A DNA stretch of 64,000 nucleotides, from the NCBI RefSeq assembly GCF_045348435.1, contig NZ_CP157484.1, positions 1,302,001 to 1,366,000 of the forward strand, given 5' to 3'. The notes under the pieces were generated by a model. It did no database searches. It was not told where the DNA came from and saw only the letters and a list, made by a program, of their open reading frames with translations. The DNA comes from Alsobacter sp045348435. Lineage in GTDB: Bacteria > Pseudomonadota > Alphaproteobacteria > Rhizobiales > Beijerinckiaceae. A program made the position numbers and the translations under genes. Shown piece after piece: positions 49,811 through 58,298 of the stretch (the first letter of the stretch is position 1; every line of letters starts with the position of its first letter).

Positions 49811-50053
49811 TCAGTGCTGCGTCATTGCGCCTAGCGTCTGCTCACAAGCAGACGCGGAACGGTGGGGCAAGGGGCCTGAGGTCGCCGTCGCAGACGCCGA
49901 TCGCCATACGCGTGATCCGATCCCGGCAAGGACAAGGCCGTTAGCCCCTAGCATCGCGCCGATGAAGATCGCCAGCTCACCACCGAGCCAAGCCCCGCCA
50001 GCCGCTCCAATCAGCGCTCCCAAGATCGCCAAAACCGCGTAACCCCCGGCCAT
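49811..50053 (-). CDS. Small glycine-rich membrane protein
   Basis: 80 residues from ATG 50053 with GGTGGAG upstream (MAGGYAVLAILGALIGAAGG). Two hydrophobic segments with a glycine-zipper look ('AWLGGELAIFIGAMLGANG'). The C-terminal 25 residues are polar. Function unknown. Confidence 0.6.
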   Translation of the reverse strand: MAGGYAVLAILGALIGAAGGAWLGGELAIFIGAMLGANGLVLAGIGSRVWRSASATATSGPLPHRSASACEQTLGAMTQH

Positions 50054-50252
50054 GCTGTTTCTCCACCACACATGTGCTGGGTAGCATAGATTCGACGAAA
50101 GCAACGCAAGGAAAACTACGGATCTGGGGATATCTTCCCCGGTCGGCCGATTGCTCAGAAGTCGAGCGGCCGCCCTTGGCGGTTCTCTTCGGTCCCGACG
50201 CTTCGCCTCCGCCAGCCTTTAGGCCGATCTCGTTTATTAAATCCGAACGCGC

Positions 50253-51353
50253 TTAGAGAATTTGTTGAAGTTTCGCCGCCAGAGTGGCGAGCTCGCTCTG
50301 CCGCCGGATCGCCAACCGGGCGTAGATAGATTTGAGCACGGTGCGCACTGTGGCCTCCGCAAGCCCCAAAGCTTCGGCGGCCTCGCGCGGTGTGTGTCCG
50401 CCGCCGATGAGCTGAGCGATCTTGGCCTGCCCGGGCGTGAGCCCCATGGCGATGAAATGCCTCTGCGCCTGCGCCGAGCCCTCCGCAGCAAGATCATGGA
50501 TCAGGACGAGCACGCGGCCGGGACCCCAGGTCCATGCCCCGGTGCGCGGCGCCGCAAGGATCTGAATGATCAAGTCAGGGCGGACGCGGCCGGGCCTGGT
50601 CACGGCGATGGCGGGCGGCGGCAACTCGCCTTTCATTACGGCGTCGATTGCGCGTTCGAACGCAGAGGCCTGCGTCCCGTTTCGGATGCTCAGCCGCTTC
50701 ACCGAAAGCCCGAACACCGGCCCGATCAGGCGGCGGCCCAAGGCGTCGGCGTGCACGACGCCTCCCGCGCCGTCTAGCAGGAGGTAGCCATGCGCCTGGT
50801 GTTCCCTGGCGGTTTGCTCCGCCGCGAGATCGCGGGCGGCTTGGCTCACCAGAAAAGACGTGGCGAGGGCGCGTCCGGCGTGCTGGCCCAGGATCTCCAG
50901 CCTGTGCCGCTCCGCCGCGGTGAAAAGGCCATGCTTGGCTTCCCGTTGCACGGTGATGGCGATGACAGGGCCGCCTGGCGGGCTGACGACTTGCGACAGG
51001 GCGCAGCCAAACCCGAACGGGGCGAGAAATTCCTGATAGAACGGATCGCGGGCGATCCGGTCCGGCCCGACGAAATCCACGTCCAGGTGGAGCCCCGATC
51101 TTAAGCCGAGGGCGCGCCCCCGTTCTGCGCGGGTGTCGCGTTCCCACCACCCGCCGCGCACATAAGCCGTACCGGATTCGTCCAGTGAAGGCGACCAGAT
51201 CGGCGAGAAGGTCGCAGCGCCGCACACCGGAACCACGATCGCGCCCACACCCCCGGTCGCAGCCGCCAGAAGCGCCAGCGCATCCGCCCAAGCCTGGGGA
51301 GCCACGCTGCAGTCGTAAAAGCGCTCGGCGAGCGCATGGACGTCATCGCTCAT
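50253..51353 (-). CDS. LuxR-family transcriptional regulator
   Basis: 366 residues. The N-terminal 300 residues form a PAS/GAF-like sensory region without a recognised ligand motif ('RFYDCSVAPQAWADALALLA', 'FTAAERHRLEILGQHAGRAL'). The C-terminus is a GerE/LuxR helix-turn-helix: 'GLTPGQAKIAQLIGGGHTPR', 'EAAEALGLAEATVRTVLKSI', 'YARLAIRRQSELATLA'. There is no receiver domain and no autoinducer synthase nearby. It is not a quorum-sensing LuxR by sequence; the type is common in Rhizobiales. Confidence 0.9.
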   Translation of the reverse strand: MSDDVHALAERFYDCSVAPQAWADALALLAAATGGVGAIVVPVCGAATFSPIWSPSLDESGTAYVRGGWWERDTRAERGRALGLRSGLHLDVDFVGPDRIARDPFYQEFLAPFGFGCALSQVVSPPGGPVIAITVQREAKHGLFTAAERHRLEILGQHAGRALATSFLVSQAARDLAAEQTAREHQAHGYLLLDGAGGVVHADALGRRLIGPVFGLSVKRLSIRNGTQASAFERAIDAVMKGELPPPAIAVTRPGRVRPDLIIQILAAPRTGAWTWGPGRVLVLIHDLAAEGSAQAQRHFIAMGLTPGQAKIAQLIGGGHTPREAAEALGLAEATVRTVLKSIYARLAIRRQSELATLAAKLQQIL

Positions 51354-51509
51354 CGTTGACCGCCATTGGCCGTACTTTGCACAACGCGATTAACCGAAAA
51401 ACGTTTATCGCGAAGAAGAGGATTCGAGAGAGCATACCTCACCTAGGGCTATCCAGCCGCGCAAGCGAGTCGCAAAGTAGACGAGCGCTGATTAGGTGCG
51501 GGAGCGAAC
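51354..51509. promoter_or_regulatory. Divergent upstream region of the luxR-like gene
   Basis: A 156-base region with an A+T-rich core (51385-51415) between the LuxR gene and the small membrane protein gene. No defined boxes. Confidence 0.3.
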
Positions 51510-51746
51510 TTGTCGATCAAGCTTTGGATGGCGTCTTGGATCGTGAAGACGTCGCGTGTTTTGGAAAAACGGGAGTACGATCGCGCCTCGCAACTTTTGC
51601 GTGATACCGCGCGCCGGATCACGCGGACCACTCGAACCCACGCGGCCGGCAGCAAGCGTTCACGGCCGTGGGGTCTGACGCATCTGCAGGTTTTCTTGAT
51701 CTTGGCGTTGTTGACATTGATAATTATTAATGTGCGCGAGCCATAG
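51510..51746 (+). CDS. Small C-tail-anchored membrane protein
   Basis: 78 residues from a TTG start with GGAG six bases upstream (MSIKLWMASWIVKTSRVLEK). A basic N-terminal two thirds is followed by one hydrophobic helix near the end ('HLQVFLILALLTLIIINV'). The pattern fits a small inner-membrane protein. No family recognised. Confidence 0.5.
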   Translation: MSIKLWMASWIVKTSRVLEKREYDRASQLLRDTARRITRTTRTHAAGSKRSRPWGLTHLQVFLILALLTLIIINVREP

Positions 51747-51860
51747 CTAAGCGAAGGGCCATTCTCATCCGACGCTCCGGCCAGGGACGAGCGAAATGAG
51801 CCATTTTCCGAAGCGATCTTGCTTAACTGCCTGCGTGGAATAAACGGCGATTAATGATAG

Positions 51861-51888
51861 TTGCTTCAGCATGATCAATTTATGCTAT
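51861..51888 (+). promoter_or_regulatory. Possible promoter
   Basis: TTGCTT (51861-51866) and TGCTAT (51883-51888) with 16 bases between, about 33 bases before the GTG of the next gene, in an A+T-rich stretch. A plausible housekeeping-type promoter. Confidence 0.35.
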
Positions 51889-51921
51889 CGTGTGCAATCT
51901 CGGTGAGCAGGGAACGACACG

Positions 51922-52455
51922 GTGAGATTTGCGGGCTGGATAACGGACTGGTTGCACTCGCGCGTGATCGCCGCCTGCCTGCAGGACATCGCGCAGCTTC
52001 ACCAAGATTTAGACGGGCGCGCAGTTTCGGCGGGTGCCATTGCGCAGGGCTTCAGAGCAGCGCTGGCCATATTGACAGTGGAAGGAGTCACGGAGGACCC
52101 TCGGCAAATAACAACAAAGATCCGGTTGTTCGATCCAGAGTGGCGGGTCTTGATCGCCGAACAATTCCTCAACACCGCCAGCGACCTCTCCAATCATTAT
52201 CCAGCCTACGCCCGTGCGTACCAGGCGTTGGCGGCCTGGGTGAAACTGGTCGACTTGGACGAGCGATCCCGTCCCCCTGCCGGACAGGGAATGGCGGCGA
52301 TCCTGCGCCGCGGTTCGGCGGCGATTGCAAATTGTGAAGAAGCTTATGAGCGCACAATGCGTTTAGGACTGGGCGATCGCGTGCTGACGCACGATGGTCC
52401 CGCTGAAGTCGACCACAGCGATGCCGCTTGCGAGGAGCGTCGGTCCACGGGATAG
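51922..52455 (+). CDS. Hypothetical protein
   Basis: 177 residues from a GTG start (MRFAGWITDWLHSRVIAACL). Mostly helical and soluble: 'LQDIAQLHQDLDGRAVSAG', 'DPEWRVLIAEQFLNTASDLS', 'YARAYQALAAWVKLVDLDE', 'SAAIANCEEAYERTMRLGLG'. Balanced composition argues for a real gene. No domain recognised. It stands alone between the small membrane protein and the collagen-like gene. Confidence 0.65.
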   Translation: MRFAGWITDWLHSRVIAACLQDIAQLHQDLDGRAVSAGAIAQGFRAALAILTVEGVTEDPRQITTKIRLFDPEWRVLIAEQFLNTASDLSNHYPAYARAYQALAAWVKLVDLDERSRPPAGQGMAAILRRGSAAIANCEEAYERTMRLGLGDRVLTHDGPAEVDHSDAACEERRSTG

Positions 52456-52772
52456 GGGCGGGGCGGATCCATAGGCGCCAAAGCCCGGACGCTTGCTCGA
52501 CAGCACCGAAACCAAAGCTCGCCGGGGCCCGCCGAGGCGGGCTGCAACTCTCCGCCATGCTGAACGAGCGGCTCCGATCATCGCTCAACAGAAGCGCCCA
52601 AACGGGTTAGGCCTTGGCTCCTCTTCCTCCGCCGGTTGGTCGCTGGCGCTCAATGAGCGCCGACATCTTGCGGCCGACGCGCGACCCTCTATCCCGCTGC
52701 TCTCACTCCAGTGATCGAGCCGGCGACGGCGGTGATAGCGCGGTCCAGCCGGGGCCGCGCCGGACCTCCGTG
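52456..52772. other. Intergenic region, nothing assigned
   Basis: About 315 bases between two convergent genes; no terminator with T run is evident. Confidence 0.3.
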
Positions 52773-53852
52773 TTACTTTCTGGCGCAAATCGCCCGGGCC
52801 TGAAGCACTGGATCGCTGTCTGAAATTGAGAAGCAATAGACGCTGGTCTCGTCCATTCTGGCCGGCACGCCACGCTGGCAGGTGCCATTCACAGGGTATT
52901 CGTCCTCGCCGCATCGCGCCGTGCACGTCATGGCCGCGGCGCAGTGTTGCACCAGTACGCGTAGTGGCGTCCCGGAGACGCCCGCAAGGCCGTTGGCGCC
53001 GGGCGGTCCAGGCGGCCCTTGCGGTCCGACCGGCCCCGGAGCGCCAGCCGCTCCGGCGGGCCCGATCGGCCCGGCCGGGCCAGGATCGCCCTTTGCGCCT
53101 TGCGCGCCCTGTGGGCCCTGCGGCCCTTGATAGCCGGCTAACCCTTGCGGACCTTGCGGACCGGGGGGGCCCGGAGGTCCGTCCGCGCCCTGCGGCCCGG
53201 CAGAACCGGCCGGGCCCAAGGCGGTGCTCGCTCCCGAGCCGTCCACGCCAGGAGGTCCAGGCGGGCCCGCGGGGCCGACGGGACCGGCAGGACCGGGTTC
53301 GCCTCGAGGTCCGGCCGGTCCGGGCGCGCCAGGCGGCCCCGCCGCGCCTGGATCGCCTTTCGGCCCCGGATCGCCTTTAGGGCCAGCCGCTCCCACCGGG
53401 CCGGGCGGCCCAACGGCGCCTGGATCGCCTTTCAAACCTGCATCGCCTTTCAGACCCGGTTCGCCATGCGGACCCGGATCTCCCTTGACGCCGGGCGGAC
53501 CGGCCGGCCCCGAGAGCGTCGCCGCCGGGGCGGCGGTTTGGCTTCCGCCGGCGACTGACGCCTGCCCGCAGAACCCAATCACGGCCTGACGCTGCTCGTC
53601 ATTCGCCTGCAGGTCGACGATGCAACTCGAAGGCCGGTAGATGAGGCGAAAGATGAACCGGCCGCTCTGATCCGTGTGCGTCTGGTGCACCTTGTCGAGG
53701 ACGACGGTGGTCTGGCGGGGCGGGTTGAGCCGTCCCATCACCCTCAGTTCTCCCCCGGCGATCATCGCTTGGTCGACCAGGATCTCTGCTTCTGCAGAGC
53801 CGCACGCCGCCGCGAAGATCGCAGCCGTCAGGACAGATCGGAGCATCCGCAC
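52773..53852 (-). CDS. Secreted collagen-like protein
   Basis: 359 residues. Signal peptide (MLRSVLTAAIFAAACGSAEA), an N-terminal domain of about 80 residues ('GELRVMGRLNPPRQTTVVLD', 'RPSSCIVDLQANDEQRQAVI') with two cysteines, then about 60 Gly-X-Y triplets from residue about 115 to 297, rich in stabilising G-x-K-G-D units, with one interruption near 'GVDGSGASTALGPAG'. A C-terminal cysteine-rich tail ('QHCAAAMTCTARCGEDEYPV', 'YCFSISD') follows, perhaps a trimerisation or capping domain. Collagen triple helices in bacteria are surface or extracellular proteins with adhesive roles. No sortase or secretion gene is adjacent. The periodic DNA could look like a repeat array, but it is coding. Confidence 0.9.
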   Translation of the reverse strand: MRMLRSVLTAAIFAAACGSAEAEILVDQAMIAGGELRVMGRLNPPRQTTVVLDKVHQTHTDQSGRFIFRLIYRPSSCIVDLQANDEQRQAVIGFCGQASVAGGSQTAAPAATLSGPAGPPGVKGDPGPHGEPGLKGDAGLKGDPGAVGPPGPVGAAGPKGDPGPKGDPGAAGPPGAPGPAGPRGEPGPAGPVGPAGPPGPPGVDGSGASTALGPAGSAGPQGADGPPGPPGPQGPQGLAGYQGPQGPQGAQGAKGDPGPAGPIGPAGAAGAPGPVGPQGPPGPPGANGLAGVSGTPLRVLVQHCAAAMTCTARCGEDEYPVNGTCQRGVPARMDETSVYCFSISDSDPVLQARAICARK

Positions 53853-54049
53853 GCCCTCATGTCTGCGTTCAACAGAACACTGGATCTATTCTTGCCGGAA
53901 AATCGGAAGGGCGAAATTGCAATTCAGTGGTAACGATTCACGATGGTTAGTCGGCCGCGCCCGCGTTAACCCACGTGCTCTCCTGGCCGGGCTTGGATCC
54001 CGAGCGGTCCGAAATGGCTATGCCGCGACGCCGCACCTGGTCTCCGGGG

Positions 54050-54862
54050 CTACAGCCTGAAAAGGGCGACATGAGCCACGCCGTTGATGTTGAGAGCACG
54101 GGCCGCCCCGCGGGACAGGTCGATGGTGAACCCGCTCTTGGCCCTGGCTCGCTCATTGGTGCGGTCATTGATGCGAACCACGACGGATCGGCCATTGTCT
54201 TGATTCACGACGCGGATCTTGGACCCGAAGGCCAGGGACGGATGGGCCCCCGTCAGGCCGTCAGGATTATAGACTTCGCCGCTCGCCGTGCGTCCTGGGT
54301 GCTGGTACCAGGTGGCGCGGCCATGGGCGAACGGCCTGCCCTGCGGCGCAGGGGAGAGGACGGCGGCGTCAGTCGTCTTTGGCGTGGTCGCGAATGGGCT
54401 GTCGCCCGCGGCCCTCAAATTGGGCTGCAGAGGCAACGTCAGGGTCCCCGTCGTGGTCGGCCCGTTGTCGATAGGGATTTCGGAGCCGATAGAGTCACCG
54501 GCCTCTTTGGGTTTGGCCTGAGCCGTGGCGGCCTCGGCGGGGGCGATGAAAAGCCCCTTCAGGCTGGCCGCGAGACCCCGTCGTGGCGCATCGAAGGGAA
54601 TGGCGCGCGGTTCGGTCGCGATCGCGCCGCTCATGGGCGAGATATCGTCGCTGGATAGGGAGGAGGCTGGCAGCCGGGCCTGGACGTCCGGTCGCGTGAA
54701 TTGGGGCGCGACGGTTCGGACCATGTCGAAACGGTCAAAGCCGCCGATCTCCATGTCCTCCTGCGCGGCCGCTCGAAGCGGAGCGATGGCGGCCGTCAAG
54801 GCCAGCACCAAAGCAGATCGCCATAAGTTAAAGATCAGAGCAGCAGAACTTGAACTGATCAT
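54050..54862 (-). CDS. RlpA-like double-psi beta-barrel protein
   Basis: 270 residues from ATG 54862 with GGGAG upstream. Signal peptide ('LWRSALVLALTAAIAPLRAA'), a low-complexity middle, and a C-terminal DPBB domain: 'AHGRATWYQHPGRTASGEVY', 'LTGAHPSLAFGSKIRVVNQD', 'RSVVVRINDRTNERARAK', 'IDLSRGAARALNINGVAHV'. The catalytic-site His (in 'GAHPSL') and Asp (in 'INDR') of RlpA are present. RlpA cleaves peptide-free glycan strands in the septal wall. There is no SPOR domain and no lipobox, so it differs from the standard lipoprotein. Confidence 0.85.
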   Translation of the reverse strand: MISSSSAALIFNLWRSALVLALTAAIAPLRAAAQEDMEIGGFDRFDMVRTVAPQFTRPDVQARLPASSLSSDDISPMSGAIATEPRAIPFDAPRRGLAASLKGLFIAPAEAATAQAKPKEAGDSIGSEIPIDNGPTTTGTLTLPLQPNLRAAGDSPFATTPKTTDAAVLSPAPQGRPFAHGRATWYQHPGRTASGEVYNPDGLTGAHPSLAFGSKIRVVNQDNGRSVVVRINDRTNERARAKSGFTIDLSRGAARALNINGVAHVALFRL

Positions 54863-55074
54863 GGACCGTTCTCCCGTTCGCGGCCCCTCGACCAACTAGA
54901 AACCTTAAGACAGCTCTTTGTTCCGCTGACTAGCCATGAGCGATTGCCGCCGGACGAACAGGCAGGGCGACCAGCACGCCGATACGCCGGGCCTGCGTCA
55001 CCCCTGACGACTCAAGGGCCCCAGGAAGTCTGCTGCGCGAGATGGTGCAGGCCCGTTGGACGTATTATCGTTAT
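54863..55074. other. Intergenic region
   Basis: Promoter area of the RlpA-like gene and unassigned sequence leading into a small relic. Confidence 0.3.
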
Positions 55075-55160
55075 CAAGCTCGCGAGTGAGTTGGGTATGG
55101 AGTTCGCGAACGACGATTATGAGCGGATGATGGCCGCCTTTTCGGGCCCAACCAGTCGCC
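55075..55160 (+). pseudogene. Fragment of 'KAGWGHHLN' family
   Basis: Reads 'ASELGMEFANDDYERMMAAF' against 'ETQLGREYATDDYERVMTAF' in the gene at 46584-46907. Only the last third of the protein is kept, and the sequence before it has lost the frame. Confidence 0.65.
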
Positions 55161-55846
55161 CGTGGCGCCGAATCCGGTCTGAGAAGGCGCAGTGGGTCTG
55201 GGCATCTCCGTGAGCAGCATACAGGGCCACCGCGACGGTCGCCGCTGCGCGCCAGCTCGGTCAGGTCGGCGTGTGGGAGCGAGCCGGATTCGGTGAGCGA
55301 TCACGTTGCAGGCTTGGCCGGTGGTGAAAAGCGCGGTGCGACCGGGCCGCAGCGCCTTGGCGACGCGCGCCACCGCAGCCGCGTCCCAGTCGCCAGGCGA
55401 GACGCATCCGTCGCCTCCAGCAACCGACATGCTTCGACGTCGCTGCCGATGCCGGAAAGAACTGCGGCCGGGCTCGTGCTGCGTCGGAGCGGCTTTGGCT
55501 GCGCTCCTCAGAGCGTCTCGTTGCGCGAAGATCCGCCAACGAGAGCGGACCTGCGCCGCCGCCGTGAGTCTGACGTCGCACATGGCTAGAGGCCGTGCTC
55601 CGGCGCGCGCGGCGGCTAACCCTGGACGCAGAGGCGCGAGCGGGAAGACTGACGATTGGGTCGGGACAGGCATTTGATGTGACAGGCGACACTTTCGGTC
55701 TCGGCGCCGCGAGCTAAGGTGAATTGGCAAAGCCTTCTGCGCTCAGTGGCGCGTCAGCGCGCTTGCGGAGCGAACCCACCAGCCCGCGGTAGGCCGCTTC
55801 CACGCACATTCCCCAACATGAAGCGGCGCTGACGCGGAGTCATGCA
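55161..55846. other. Gene-poor stretch
   Basis: About 690 bases. A minus-strand reading near 55290-55420 ('DAAAVARVAKALRPGRTALF', 'TTGQACNVIAHRI') is protein-like without stop, but no gene boundary or family can be given; possibly a relic. Confidence 0.35.
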
Positions 55847-56941
55847 ATGACCGTCCTGTTCACTATGCCAGACATGCGCTGGACCGTTGTGTGTCAAGAC
55901 AACAAAGATCGGTGGGTGTGGCTTTATACGTTCAACAGCAACGGTACAGTCGCCTGGAAGGACGAACTTAACGGCATGACGGGCAGCGGCTCATGGAAGC
56001 TGCAGGGCGATCAATTGGTCACGACGTGGAAGGGCTCGGCCACGACCGAGCGCTGGCGGATGCCAATCGATACAGCGAGATGGAGCGGTTCGTGCACCAT
56101 GCACGGCAAGTTTTACAGCCTGAGCGCCGTATCCCGCGACGTGATGGACCCTGTTGTCCCACCGTCCAAATTCCTGACCACTAAGGACGAGAAAGACGCG
56201 TTTGTCGCGCGTTGCAACATCGCCGCCGGCCGGCTGCAGCAATTGCAGATGCTGTTCATGGCGTTCCTTGGCCAGATCGCCACATCCTATTCGCAAGCCT
56301 ATGAGGCCCACCGCGGATTTCTCGCTGACCTGGACCGATCGATGCAGATCAGAAACGACCTGATGGTCGGCTTCGCGCTGGCTTTCCTGGGCGGCGGACT
56401 GGGCGGCGTGGTGGGGGCGACCTTGAAGAGTGCCGGCGATACCGATTTTATGATCGACGGCATCAAAGACCTCGCCAAGTTCGGCGTCAGGGGGCCAGGC
56501 GGAGTCGCCTTGCGTGCGCCTCCATCTGGGCGCTTGCCGGGGTTGCCGGACCAATTCGCCAACGCGCTGAGCACGCGAGCCCACACCGAGATGGCGGCTA
56601 TGGCGGCCACCATCAACTTCTGGCGGGAAACCGTGAGCAACGGCTCTGAGGAGGTCGAGAAGTTCGATCCCGTCGACACGATTGTCGGGGCTTTGTTCAT
56701 CAGTGAGCCTGGCGTCACCGTTCGCCTGAACAGCCTGCCGCTGATCGACGTGGCCAGCCTGAAAAACGACTTCCAACGCGGCTTTCTGGTCGGATGGTTG
56801 GAGACAGATGCAAAAAACGTTACTCGAATCCCGACCAGCCGAACTGAGGCGCACAACAAATCAATCCTCTACGGCCAAAATCTCGGAATCGCCAACATTC
56901 AGGCTCTTGTGGAAAAGCACATCGAGCTGTTTGTGGATTGA
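55847..56941 (+). CDS. Large protein of unknown function, membrane-active candidate
   Basis: 364 residues from ATG 55847 (alternative ATG 55865). No signal peptide. Residues about 1-95 form a beta-rich module with regular Trp/Gly spacing ('MRWTVVCQDNKDRWVWLYTF', 'GTVAWKDELNGMTGSGSWKL', 'QLVTTWKGSATTERWRMPI'), lipocalin- or META-like. Residues about 120-190 are helical ('NIAAGRLQQLQMLFMAFLGQ', 'YEAHRGFLADLDRSMQIRND') and lead into a glycine-zipper hydrophobic segment ('VGFALAFLGGGLGGVVGATL'). The C-terminal 150 residues are mixed. The shape, a binding-type module plus an amphipathic/Gly-zipper region, recalls pore-forming or contact-delivered effectors, but no known family is recognised and no immunity gene or secretion cluster adjoins. 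Confidence 0.7.
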   Translation: MTVLFTMPDMRWTVVCQDNKDRWVWLYTFNSNGTVAWKDELNGMTGSGSWKLQGDQLVTTWKGSATTERWRMPIDTARWSGSCTMHGKFYSLSAVSRDVMDPVVPPSKFLTTKDEKDAFVARCNIAAGRLQQLQMLFMAFLGQIATSYSQAYEAHRGFLADLDRSMQIRNDLMVGFALAFLGGGLGGVVGATLKSAGDTDFMIDGIKDLAKFGVRGPGGVALRAPPSGRLPGLPDQFANALSTRAHTEMAAMAATINFWRETVSNGSEEVEKFDPVDTIVGALFISEPGVTVRLNSLPLIDVASLKNDFQRGFLVGWLETDAKNVTRIPTSRTEAHNKSILYGQNLGIANIQALVEKHIELFVD

Positions 56942-57344
56942 AGCGCCCTGGCCGCGTCCATCGCGCTCGCCGATCGAGATTACCGCCAGAGATGAACAGC
57001 AGGCCTTCGTCTCGCGCGACGATGCGCCCGGAGCTGAACGCGGGGACGCGGCACAACATCGAACTTGCGTCGGACCACATGGAAGGACCGTCGAGCGCAG
57101 TAGGGCGCAGTCCCTCCAGCCGCGGAGGCTTGAGGTCCAGGTTGTGTCTGGTCTTCTCCGCCGGCATATCGGCGGCTGCGGTCATTTGCCGAATGCTCGC
57201 GCAACGCCTTGTCCAGGAGCTTAGCTCCAGGCGCCGCCGGGACTTTGCACCCCGCCGTAAATTGTCTGATCAGCGCGCTCTCGACCGGCGAAGTTTGCTC
57301 GCCCAACACAGGATGCCGACGTCGCCGTGCTGCAAATCGCCTGG
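56942..57344. other. Degenerate region
   Basis: About 400 bases. A minus-strand frame ('ESALIRQFTAGCKVPAAPGA', 'KLLDKALREHSANDRSRR') has some coding character but no recognised match; taken as decayed. Confidence 0.35.
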
Positions 57345-57450
57345 CCGGTCCCTGGCGCGAGGCGGCGGTCATGAACTCGTCAACCAACGTATCGCGCTCG
57401 CCAGGGCGCAACTCGGCCGAAAGCTGCTTGCGTTGCAACTGGCCCATCGT
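57345..57450 (-). pseudogene. Fragment of the TAXI gene 3' end
   Basis: The minus strand reads 'GQLQRKQLSAELRPGERDTL' and 'VDEFMTAASRQG'. The TAXI protein at 24108-25238 ends 'LRRDLRDRAPDLRPGERDRL' and 'LDEFMRWRASRQ'. DNA identity is visible over about 100 bases (both have a CTGGCGCGAGGCG block and TGAACTCGTC). 33 kb from the source gene. Confidence 0.7.
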
Positions 57451-57821
57451 GGCAGAGACCCCCGCGCCCACACATTGGGTATTCAGGCGGCATCGTTTTT
57501 TCAGGGGTCGGGCAGGCAGCGGTCCCAAAGGGCACGAGTGGGTGCTCTAGCCAGCATGTAGCGAAGTTCAACACACCCCGGCCCACTGATAGGAGGGGGG
57601 CTCCGGAAAGATCCGAGCGCGCCTGAGCTGCTGCTCGCCGTGGTTCCGAACAGGGTCGGTCGTGCTCGGCACGGGGAAGCGATCTGGCCTGCGCTTCTCA
57701 ATCCCGCTGCTCGGATGCGGACTGGCCATCAGGGCTCTTTATGCGACTTCGGGCGGCATGGACTTTGGGGAGGGGGGAGGAGGATACTGGGGAGATCGCG
57801 CTCCATGAAGCGGGTGCCGGT

Positions 57822-58298
57822 ATGAGCGACCATATCTCTAAGGAGACGCTTCAGCTGCTCTGCAATACGGTACAACAGCGCTTGAAGACGCAAAGCGCCG
57901 ACTACCGGATGTTGCTTGCCCTGGAAGACGCAATGCGCAGGGTAGAGGAGGGTGTAGCGGCCGCTCCGATCGGGGAAGCTCATTCGGCCGAAGGCTCAGC
58001 TCTGGAACTGGCTATCCGGGTGACGCAGGCCGGAGCAGCCAAACGGGTCCTGCAGACCCGGGGCGAGCCGGTGCCCATTGACGAGTTGCTCCAGCTCATG
58101 CCGGTTTTCGGCGGGCGCACAACAACCCGCGCGTCGCTCTCCTCCAGCCTTTCGCAATCGCCAGAATTTGTCAGCGTGCGTCACAAGAGCCGTTGGTGCT
58201 GGTGGCTCGCGGCTGAGCCCCGGGACCGAAAGTCAAAGCCGCAGGACCAAACCGCCTCGCGTTCCCTGCGCTGGCGGATCGGGCGCCGCAGAGGGTAG
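57822..58298 (+). CDS. Putative winged-helix family protein (copy 3)
   Basis: 158 residues from ATG 57822 (MSDHISKETLQLLCNTVQQR). Middle 'QSADYRMLLALEDAMRRVEE' corresponds to the helical segment of the protein at 49110-49745; C-terminus 'RGEPVPIDELLQLMPVFGGR', 'TTTRASLSSSLSQSPEFVSV' and 'RHKSRWCWWLAAE' corresponds to its putative winged helix. The shared SSxLSQxPxF core is the clearest evidence. The basic tail suggests nucleic-acid binding (inference). RBS is weak; a further upstream start is possible. Confidence 0.65.
   Translation: MSDHISKETLQLLCNTVQQRLKTQSADYRMLLALEDAMRRVEEGVAAAPIGEAHSAEGSALELAIRVTQAGAAKRVLQTRGEPVPIDELLQLMPVFGGRTTTRASLSSSLSQSPEFVSVRHKSRWCWWLAAEPRDRKSKPQDQTASRSLRWRIGRRRG

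Noticed and set aside
52880..53520. Regular repeats suggestive of a CRISPR or tandem array
   Set aside because: The periodicity is nine bases and comes from Gly-X-Y codons of the collagen-like gene; the same goes for the curlin and RTX repeats. No CRISPR repeat-spacer pattern or cas gene is present.
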